Origin: Pigoraptor chileana
Taxonomy: Eukaryota > Opisthokonta > Filasterea
Direction of reading: 5' to 3'
Length of the DNA: 24,238 nucleotides
Assembly: GCA_943704495.1 (NCBI GenBank)
Contig: CALSCR010003533.1
Location: forward strand, 1-24,238
The notes below the pieces were generated by a model, which saw only the letters and a list, made by a program, of their open reading frames with translations, ran no database searches and was not told the DNA's origin. Below, in pieces: positions 11,176 through 19,954 of this stretch (positions are counted from its first letter, which is position 1; each line of letters opens with the position of its first letter). Position numbers and translations under genes: made by a program.

Positions 11176-12577
11176 GATTTCCCCGAGCCAGTCTGTCCGT
11201 ACGCAAAGAGGCAGCCGTTGTATCCCTCGAATGCGCCGGTGATGAGTGCCTGACCCACATCTCGATACACGCGGCATTGGTCTGTGCAACGATATCACGT
11301 GGGGACCACCGTGGACGTGTCAATGGATAGGCCAGCATGGTTATATCACGTGAGGACCACATGGACATGTCAAAGGGTAAATGGAAGGGCGGATGAATGC
11401 GCTTCGCAGTGGAGGGCATTCGAACAAGCCTTGATCACATGGCCATAACCTCCCACAAGAAAACAGAGAGAGAGATTCAAGTCAGTGTCATAGGCGCTGC
11501 GCCCATGGACTCGACACAAACCAAAAAAAAAGAGAGAGAGAGAGATAGCGAGAGAGAGATGTAGAATTCAAGTCAGTGCTGGGCACTGTGCCCATGGACT
11601 CCATAACACATAGAGAGACAGAGTGTGTGTGTGTGTGGAAGAGAGAGAGTGACTTTGTAATGTGCGACAGAGGAGAGAGAAAGGGAAAAGCAAAGAGAGG
11701 GATAGGGGCCATACACCTCGCACACCGCTCACCAATCGTCTGCAATACAACCCCCACCTGCATACTCGGATTCAGACTCATCCACCGACCAGAAGCAGTG
11801 GTCAAACGCAAAGTTCTGATGGATTTGTGCCATGTGTGCGTGCGTGCGAAGAGAATGTGCGTGAGTGTTATTTGCGACATATGGGTGGCGTAGAGCACGT
11901 AAACGGCACCAATGACTCAATAGGTGTGCAAGAGCATGCCTTCTGTCCGCGATGCACGTTTACATTGCTCATCAAACTGACGCATAGTCAAACCGACTCA
12001 CCTTTTCGTCGTCTTTCTTCTGACGCGGAGACCTATTGCATTTAAAGTCAGACAGACACTTCAGACACATCTTCACACTACAAAGACATGACGATGACAC
12101 AACGAGCATCACAGGATCTAGGAATGCATGTGTATAACACAACGACGACAGCAAACACTAAGACTCCAAATTGAAGAAAAGACATTAAGACTTCGATCCG
12201 AGAACAAGTGCGGCCTCTTACTTGTGTCCGGTTATATGGAACAGGCTGAGTTGGTTGTTTTGGACCTGAACGACAGTGTGCACATTCGGATCGGACAGCT
12301 CTGGAAGGCGTGATGCAAAGCAACAACACACGCGAACAGGCCATCAATATGAAAACTGTGAGACAATTCGGTCGGTCGACATTACGGACATGATGTATTA
12401 CATCCATGCGCAACATACTACACAAAAAAAACCGCGCACTCTTTGCATCACTTAGTGTCTCACAACAGTACAGGCACATGCGCACACACACAGATTGCAT
12501 ACATTCTTATTTCACTCACCGCGCGAATTGAATGGGCGTACCCGCACTGCCACATTGACCTTCATCGCCGCCGCCAT
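11176..12577 (-). CDS. Kinesin-3-type motor domain, 5' gene fragment ending at the P-loop
   Basis: Plus-end microtubule motor by family. Exons: 12520-12577, 12222-12300, 12002-12032 (31-nt microexon), 11758-11815, 11176-11281. All phases agree and all five introns have GT and AG ends, including the last donor GTAAGT at 11175. The 110 residues read [20 protein letters not shown] at the start, then [27 protein letters not shown] and the ATP-binding [12 protein letters not shown]. This is the order of kinesin motor strand 1 to P-loop, most like the KIF1/13/16 group. The next expected exon (YTMMG, then switch I and II) was searched for down to REC8's stop at 10450 and is absent, so microtubule-binding and hydrolysis elements are missing. 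If the last intron is retained the frame ends at once (TCG TAA, 11172-11177), giving 111 residues. It may be a truncated duplicate, a dying gene, or an assembly break in the adjacent (GA)n repeats. The exons themselves carry no damage. Confidence 0.75.
11291..11390. repeat. 51-bp tandem duplication in kinesin-fragment intron 4
   Basis: Two diverged units each begin ATATCACGTG, then GGACCAC, then GGAC(G/A)TGTCAA. The CACGTG cores start at 11296 and 11347. Confidence 0.75.
11474..11606 (+). repeat. Dispersed repeat, copies 4 and 5, in kinesin-fragment intron 4
   Basis: Copies at 11474-11519 and 11559-11606, separated by an A-rich and (GA)n tract. Both keep the ATTCAAGTCAGTG and GCCCATGGACTC blocks. 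They lie antisense to the kinesin exons. Confidence 0.85.
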
Positions 12578-13956
12578 CTTTCGGTTTCAATTAGCTTCGC
12601 AAGTCGCTCTCCTCTGGAGGATGCGCTTACTCACAGACAGCGACCTTCAACATAATCCCGACAGCAAAAAATGTGAATGATGCACTCACATCAAAACAGC
12701 GTTAAGTGGATATCCGACTGCTGCGCATGGATTTCGTCACCCGAACGTCATTCATCGACACCAAAAACTTGTCAGATTTAGGCGACACTCATCAAAGTGG
12801 ATTACAAATGTCACATAACAGGAGTCCACTAAGGGAGTATTGTGGGAAAGTTGCGTGTCTTGGATAAAGGAGGAGATTAAAGAAGCCTCTGGAACAACGA
12901 TTGTAATCGATTTCCCCCACATGCGATTGAGTTTTGACAATAGTGAATGACGTGTCCGTTTGAGTGAAACAATTCAAAGTGCGCGCCATTGCCATTGAGA
13001 GGGAAACAGCCAATCAGAAGCGCCCGCAGACAATTGCAACCAATCAAATGCGGCCGTTGATTCCCGACTGTCAAGATCCCCGCCGCCGTCTTCCACCAGC
13101 ATTAGCAAGGGTTCGAGAGAGGACCCTTAAGGAGAGCCCTTGGTATTAGTACTCTTGCTTCCACATGCAGTGCATGTCAGATCGCGGTTGTGGCGACTCT
13201 GCTCATACGCACAACCCTTATAGCACAAGCCTCTGCGATGTGACAGCGTCTCAATTGGCACAGAAGTCACGGCGGCCAGCGCCGCATATTTACATTGGCG
13301 ACGCGGGTGGGTGCCTGCAGTAACTGAACTGCTTCACACAATACGGTTGCCGGACGGTCCTGACAGGCACCTCCTGAAACAGTCTGACAGACCGACCGAC
13401 ACGTGACTCGTCCGTACAGTGGCATGGGGTTACAAATTGCTGTCTGAAGCAAAACAAAAGTAACCGAATGCTGTGTGTTGCCACTGCCGTCATACCATTT
13501 CCATACTTCCGATGATCCCCCGCGGTCGTTGGGCTTGTCACGCCGTGATGCGAGAAAGGCACGATAGCGTCCGATTTCCTCAGTGTGAATTTAATGAGAA
13601 CTGGTTCACTCAGCCGACTCAGTCACAGCGCATCCAACAACAAGAGTATAGCATCAGACAGTGTCGCCTTAGATTGGCTATGGAAAACTATCACAAAACA
13701 CCGAGAGAAAAATCATTCTCAGTTTGGATTTGAGTATCTGTCAGCGCAAGCTTCCACATTAAACATCACAGCCATTTTAAAGATCAAGTAATGCTATGAG
13801 ATGATTTCTGTGGTTCAGGTCGAACCTGAGTAGCATTCACCGAAGTGCAGGTTGTTGCCCAAGCCACGCGCGCTCAACAGGCACGCGTGCGCAAACACAC
13901 AAACACACACGCACAACATCCAGAGACAGGAGATTCACATGCATGCAGTGCGTGTC
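12578..13956. other. Spacer between the kinesin-fragment start and the gephyrin stop, with CCAAT boxes
   Basis: 1.4 kb with no gene I can support. CCAAT boxes occur at 13010-13014 and 13040-13044, and inverted (ATTGG) at 13254-13258, 13294-13298 and 13673-13677. This spacing could mark the promoter of the minus-strand kinesin fragment or an unannotated divergent transcript. An 86-codon plus-strand frame at 13473-13733 resembles nothing known to me. The left end of the gap is the 5' flank of the kinesin ATG. Confidence 0.4.
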
Positions 13957-15147
13957 TCAAATGACCGAATCAAGGAGGATTGCGGTAACCATCTGGCCCG
14001 GCGCAACTTCAGTTGTGGTCTGTGTGCGTCCCGGGAGCACCAGCAGCGCGTTGGCAGAGTGCATGCTGAGAAGGCGGCTGCTGCATTGGCTGCCCGTCAC
14101 ACTCGACACATAGCAGCCCTGCGACGCATCCCACGACAGCGACGCGCGTGCGTACTCGGGGCGTGGATCCAGACGCATTCCGTTCGTCAGCTGCGTGAGA
14201 AAATCGGTGTTATTTTGTTTGTTTGTTTGTTTGTTTGTTTGTATTTGTTGATGGTTATTAGTGCGCGAGTCGGTACATTTCTCAAGGATTGGCGCACGTC
14301 GCTTGGATCCAGAGAAGAGGGGCCCCCTTATGTTCCTCGATGATAAGCAACACAAACACAGAGCACAGATCACGACAAATATATCAATACGGCACCGATG
14401 CACAATATGTACACACAACGTGCGTCACAAAACACATATCACAACGGCACAACACACATCACCACGCGTGTGGTGTGGTCAGATACCTTGGCCTGGGCCA
14501 GGGGGAGCTCAGGGTTGGCGCGACCGGCCATCTTGCGCACGGCAGGGATGACAAACAAATAGAATGTGACCATTGCGGAGACGGGGTTTCCAGGGAGGCT
14601 GAAAATGAGCTTGTGCTGCCCCTCGATTGTGGCAGTGGCAAACGTGGTCGGTTTGCTGATTGTGCATGCGGTGGTGCGGGAGACAGACAGAGACAGACAA
14701 GGACAGAGACAGAGACAAAGACAGAGACAAAGAGCAACAGAGACAGAGAGACAGAGAGAAGAAGGGTTAGAAGTACGTTATGAGACACATGCACATACAG
14801 ATTGAGGTCACACAGTCGTGGTTGTGAAGTGTATAACAGCCTCATTCATACATTGCATGCACATCATCAAATACATAAATACATAAAGCTTCACCCCTTT
14901 CATGTTGGCCTGTTCTAGTGTCTACCATTGTCACGTGCGGAAGACCACGTGCGGCAGCTGTCTCTGCAACCCACCCCGGCTTCATGTTTATGCGTCCAAA
15001 GTGAAGGGTTGCCCCAATATCCTGCTCAAGTATGGGCTTCAGTAGGTCCAGTTCACCCATCGACACGCCCCCGGATGTCACCAGCACGTCGGCCTTGCTG
15101 AGGCCCTCGCGAATGGACTTTGCAAGAACATCGCGCCTGCCAATGAT

Positions 15148-15231
<84 letters not shown>

Positions 15232-18200
15232 GAAGAAATTTTGTTCGTGCCAGATAATAATCACTCGCTGTTAGTTTGTACACGTGACCCATTGGCGTGC
15301 GGGACTTTATGATACAGAGTGCGAAGCGATTGCGCAATTGGGAGTCTGAAGTCATGCGCACACTTGGCTGTGTGTCTATATGTGCGATGTTGTATCATTT
15401 TTACATAAAACATGTGAATACCGACCTGTCGCTTGCGATGCCTAGATCTCGTGCGACGCAATCGGCCCTCTCCAATGCAGCAACAAGCATTGACCTGTTC
15501 GAGTCCCTTATCTGCCCGTGTTTGAGGGACATGCTGGGCTCCACCAGCTCATCCCCGGTCGAAAGCACTGCTACAATGGGACGGCGGTGCACGGGGACCT
15601 GAGGCAGGGTGCAAAGAGCAGGTCATGGTCACCACATACAGTCTGCACACACACACACACACATGCGCACAAGCACCGCATATATACAAACTCGTTTACA
15701 CACATATACACACATACACATACATATACACACACGTCACAATCCGTCACATAAAAAATATCAAGCAATTGTCCCGGTTATTAATTTACAAACAAAACGC
15801 ATTCAGGATAAATGCTTCTCTGTGTGTTCGTGTTTGCGTACAAATGAGCCGATATGCATGCACACACACACACGCGCGACAAAAACACAAAAACACACAA
15901 CAATACGGCCTGCTTCACCTCGGTCACGCCAACAGCCGCGAGGAGTCCGACCTCAGCAGCGCCGATAAAGTCGCCCTTTTTCATGACGCACTGACCCTCC
16001 CGGATGTCGAATCCAATGGGGCGAATGTCCTGGCCAACGGCGGGTGCCTTGAGCACGCGAATAGTAAGTTCCTCGGAGCCATCGGCAGTGGTCGACACGA
16101 GCTCCGTGTCTTCCACCTGCGCCAAAGCAGTGGGAAATATGTAATCGTTATTGCGGTGTGAGAATGAGCGCCGAGACGCAGTGAGAAGCTTATCTCACTT
16201 GCGTACAATATGAACACACCATCGTCCACCACTGGCATATTTTACACACAGAGGCAGACATGCAACGCACAAGAGGCAGGAACAAAAAGCACATTGACTC
16301 ACCTGCACGACGCAATCCGCACCCTCGGGAACGCATGCGCCAGTTGTGATGCGAGCAACAGTTCCCCTCTCTACGCGATACGAGGGACCCTGGCCTGCGG
16401 TCACAGGACCAACCACACGGAGAACGCCCGCGCCGTCCGCAGCTATATGGGGATCGCATAGGGATGTGTTAGTGCTGATATGGAAATGATGGCATTAGAA
16501 ATACGGTTAAAAATAGCTTCATCAGACTGGGTGCCAAACAATGTTTCGCCGATTGTGGAATGACACAAACAAAAAATTACAATGTGGATACGTAGTGTAT
16601 GCATAGCGAGAGTGAGACAGAGAGATGTAGGATTCAAGTCAAGTGTCATAGGCGCTGTGCCCATGGACTTCACAAGAGAGAGAGAGAGAGAGAGAGAGAT
16701 GTAGGGTTCAAGCCGGTGTCTTGAGCGCTGTGCCCATGGCGTGACGCACCAATCATTGCGTAACCATCCTTCACAGACGCAGGAAACGGAGGCAGTGCAT
16801 CGGCGGCGTTGATGTCCCTTGCCGTGGCATACCCTCGCGCACGTGACAGGGGCACCACGATATCCTCGAGAGGGCGTGCATTGTCCATCACCGTGCGCAC
16901 AGCCGCATCCATGGCAACCATCGGGTATGTCGACTCGCGCGGCCGAAGCGCAACAGAAGCGCCGGAAGCTATATCAACAACAAAACAACAACAACGAAGG
17001 TCAACAATATATTGCGGATGGTTTACAGATAGTGTGCATCATGCATCACGTGTGCCAATAAATACTCACAACCAGTGTATACAACATAACCACCCCGTTC
17101 GAGATGTGAGCATTGCAGTGCACGCACACAAGAAAACGAAAGAAGCAACAGTGGCTTACCCCCAGCCTCATGGTGCCTGCATTGGCCATGTTCATAGTGA
17201 AGGTGCGTGTGGCTGTGAGTGTGCGGTGGTGCGGGTTGATGAGTATGGTCGTCGTGTGGGGCATGCGAGTGGCCGTGCCCACTGTGACCGTCTCCCTGGG
17301 TGTGAGTGTGAGTGTGAGTGTGAGTGTGGGTTTGAGATTGAGACTGCGAGTGCGCGGGCGAGTGCGAGTGTAATCCGCCGTGACTCTCAGTGTGAGCGTG
17401 CGTGTGGTGCGTGCCCACGTGCGACGCCCCATCGCCAGCCGACACCACGCCAGTCTTCATCAGGTCCGCATGCACAGCGGCAACGACATCTGTGCGGTCG
17501 GCGACCGAATCGAGTGCGTGGCGCAGCGCAGGAAGAATAAAGCCGAGACACTCGACCGATCCCTTTGAGCTGCCCGGCAGATTCACAACGACGGTGGACC
17601 CCCGGATGCCAGCAACGGCACGTGACAGCATTCCCATGGGAGTTACTTGCAGGGACCCCGCCATCATTGCATGTGTGAGTCCCGGTGCAAGCCGGTCCAG
17701 CAGCGGCGTTGTTGCCTGTGCGACATGCAAGATGGCATGCCAACCGTGTGTGTGAGTGTGTGTGTGTTTTGATTAGCGTGCAAGCGCTTCTCATGTTTAT
17801 GCGAATTGAACTATCCATTTCCATCCATGCGCGTGTGGCTTGTGTGTGGAGAGGAAAGATTGATTGGGTTATGGTCGAAAAATGCATCAAGGCAAGGCGG
17901 ATGCATGAGAAAAAGGTTCACGCGCACATGCACACTCATACAGACACACATACGTACATACATACATATTATACATGGATGCATACGCTCACTCACTCCC
18001 ATTCACACGTGATGGGTATGAAAGGAACATTATAGGAAACAACGTTGTTGCAACAACCCATTGCCGCGGAAAGTGCAACGACAAATGCGAAACATAAGTG
18101 TTCTGTGCGCACCTCCGGGGTCACATCGCGAGGAGTGAAGCCAGTGCCGCCGGTTGTGAGCACAAGATTAAACCTGTATGCCAATGCCGACAACTTCCGC

Positions 18201-18285
18201 TTAGAATGTGTTTGTCTCCCAGGAAAGCAATCGCATGGTGTATGAAGTGTGTGCCAATCGCTCGCAGTACGCGCACAATCAAGCG

Positions 18286-18334
<49 letters not shown>

Positions 18335-19036
18335 AACACATCATTCATACTCATTTCTACACACACACACACACACACACTCTAAAACACATCATTCATA
18401 CTCATTTCTACACACACACACACACCACTGCACAGACACATGCACACATACACAAACACACAGAGCACATCGCACAAAAGCACGCACTTTTTCGCGTCAG
18501 TAAATTCGCGAATGGCCGCCTGGATATCGGATGCGTTGTCAGGAACAACCCGCAGCTCGACAGTGGTCGCGTTGAGAGGGGGGCTTTTCACAATGGCAAC
18601 AAGCGCTGGTCCACTCTTGTCCACTGTCGTCCCCGCTGAGCACCGATCGCTCACTGTGCGATTTCAAAAGTGCATGCATAAATATAATTGTGAGCACGCA
18701 ATCTTCATGCCAGCTGTTCACCATCAGTACTGAAATATAGTGTGAACCATGTAAGTAAGGATGTCGGTGTATACTATCAGTGGGCAACAATAACGACTGA
18801 GTAATTAGTATGCGAACGCAATAGAGTGATGAACACAACACACCACAAACACACACACACGCGCGCGTACACACGTACACGCACACACGCACACACGCAA
18901 CGTAACACGCACACACGCACACACGCACACACGCACACACGCAACGTACACACGCACACACGCACCCACGCAACGTACACGCGCACACCCACTCACACTC
19001 ACACACACCTGTGAGCACCCCAACAGAGTAGGCCAT
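13957..19036 (-). CDS. GPHN: Gephyrin-type molybdenum cofactor enzyme (Mog domain + His-rich linker + MoeA domain), complete
   Basis: Bifunctional last-step enzyme of molybdenum cofactor synthesis: the G domain adenylylates molybdopterin and the E domain inserts molybdate. Exons: 19009-19036, 18488-18653, 18113-18173, 17160-17715, 16750-16968, 16303-16442, 15919-16116, 15426-15598, 14975-15136, 14487-14655, 13957-14190. All phases agree, giving 701 residues (human gephyrin has 736). G domain 1-160: [13 protein letters not shown], the VVPD motif (D48), [16 protein letters not shown] (69-85) and NLPGS (130-134). Residues 186-270 are a linker with 28 His. E domain about 272-701: [77 protein letters not shown] and a closing MoeA C-terminal domain. 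G-then-E order matches animals and fungi, whereas plant CNX1 is E-then-G. A neuronal scaffolding role is not implied. Intron 8 carries a (TG)33 tract next to its acceptor. Confidence 0.95.
14216..14244. repeat. (GTTT)7 tetranucleotide repeat in gephyrin intron 10
   Basis: Perfect GTTT run about 26 nt upstream (minus-strand sense) of the last exon, read as an AAAC repeat on the coding strand. Confidence 0.95.
14680..14762. repeat. Degenerate (ACAGAG)n repeat in gephyrin intron 9
   Basis: Hexamer-like runs of GACAGA, with GACAAG and GACAAA variants, just upstream (minus-strand sense) of exon 10. Confidence 0.9.
15151..15231. repeat. (CA)33 plus (TA)8 compound microsatellite next to a gephyrin splice acceptor
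   Basis: CA run 15151-15216 followed by a TA run to 15231. On the gephyrin coding strand this reads (TA)n(TG)33 and ends 14 nt before the exon 9 boundary (15136). Confidence 0.97.
15640..15736. repeat. CA/TA-rich low-complexity segment in gephyrin intron 7
   Basis: Interrupted ACACAC, ATATACAC and ATACACAC runs between exons 7 and 8. Frames rich in Thr/His or Val/Cys here are microsatellite translations. Confidence 0.85.
16624..16740 (+). repeat. Dispersed repeat, copies 6 and 7, in gephyrin intron 5
   Basis: Copies at 16624-16676 and 16699-16740 with (GA)n between them (16675-16698). Start-to-start distance is 75 bp. Copy 7 reads GGTTCAAGCC, a fit to the RNA polymerase III B-box pattern GWTCRANNC; the other copies read GATTCAAGTC, a poorer fit. 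Both are antisense to gephyrin. Confidence 0.87.
18289..18426. repeat. (AC)n runs and a tandem duplication in gephyrin intron 2
   Basis: AC runs at 18289-18330, 18361-18380 and about 18411-18425. Between them a block (AAACACATCATTCATACTC then ATTTCTACACAC) occurs twice, at about 18333-18360 and 18385-18412, giving a 52-bp period that includes the AC tract. Confidence 0.93.
18844..19008. repeat. (CACACG)n minisatellite-like tract with CAACGTA interruptions, gephyrin intron 1
   Basis: CACACG/CACGCA hexamers are interrupted three times by GCAACGTA, and the tract abuts the exon 1 donor at 19008. Confidence 0.9.
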
Positions 19037-19954
19037 CTTTTTCTGTGTTTAGAGGTAAGTCCAACACACAAATATACACAATTGACAGTCGCAAACAAGA
19101 AACCTTCACTTTTCCGTTTATCCCGTTATCAATGAAACCGACTCGGCCTGAGAGCCGACAGGCGTGACGTCACCGAAGTCGGGGGATCAACTCACGTGAT
19201 CTCCTGCACGTGATGCGCCGTGTCTGGTATCGGCTGCTCCGAATGCTATCAAATTGCCGTCACTGAGCCGAGATCACATTGCCTGACAGATAAAGGTTCG
19301 CTCTTTCGGCACGGGTTGGCGGCGCTTTCATTCACCTTAAGTTTACTTAGTCGGTCGCCAAACTGTGACGCGTCGGTCCGCCGATGCCGGCCCACCTCTA
19401 CCGCGGCCGTGTGCGCCGCGGCCGGCGGACACTTCGGCATATCAGTCATGATCATGACAGATACTGCGCCAACATACATATTATAACGAATCTGATGCGT
19501 GTGTGGTGCATCTTTGCTGATGTGTCGGTACATTGTGCCGGCAGCCGGACAACTGCCGAAAAAGGCGGCTTCACTGAGCCAGAAACACCGCTCAGACTCG
19601 TGAGTGAGACTTGACTCATCAAAACTCGGCTGCATTCCTACAGGCCAGTGTGCCAGTCGTCGACACCAACAGAGATCGCGCGCGGGTGTATAATAATGGG
19701 GCCTGTCCGCATGATATTGCCTCATAAACACGGTTCCGGCCGGGATTATAGAAGCATTTTTTGAGTGACGGGCAATGCCAGTTCATCCCGCACAACTGAA
19801 CTGAGAATATCACTCAAGAGTACTGACGACCACGGCAGTACTCTTGTTAGTTATAAGCAGTGGTAAGACGTGCATGCCAATGATCACTGCCCTCTGATTT
19901 AATTTCCATCATTAATTATATTTATGTGCGAGACTGCACTTTCCACAGATTAGA
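19037..19954. promoter_or_regulatory. Gephyrin upstream region with CRE and paired CACGTG sites
   Basis: 918 bp between the gephyrin ATG and the fucosyltransferase-lectin stop, with no supported gene. A palindromic cAMP-response-type element TGACGTCA lies at 19165-19172, and CACGTG E-boxes start at 19193 and 19207, all 130-180 bp upstream of the ATG. A 14-bp palindrome GTCATGATCATGAC is at 19445-19458, and an 11-bp-arm hairpin is at 19815-19846. The regulatory role is inferred from motif and position only. Confidence 0.4.
19815..19846. other. Perfect 11-bp inverted repeat with 10-nt loop downstream of the fucosyltransferase-lectin gene
   Basis: Arms CAAGAGTACTG (19815-19825) and CAGTACTCTTG (19836-19846), loop of 10 nt. 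It lies 109 bp past the stop of the minus-strand gene, so it would fall in that transcript's 3' UTR if the UTR is this long. Confidence 0.8.

Noticed and set aside
12578-13956. Protein-coding gene in the kinesin-gephyrin spacer
   Set aside because: Only short frames without family resemblance; CCAAT boxes alone do not define a gene.
16699-16740. tRNA-derived SINE call for the dispersed repeat
   Set aside because: Only one copy fits the B-box pattern well, no A-box at proper spacing was found, and there is no poly(A) or target-site duplication visible.
16809-17540. 243-codon plus-strand frame opposite gephyrin exons 4 and 5
   Set aside because: It is the antisense shadow of the gephyrin linker and E domain; its Cys-Glu runs are the complement of the His-Thr codons.
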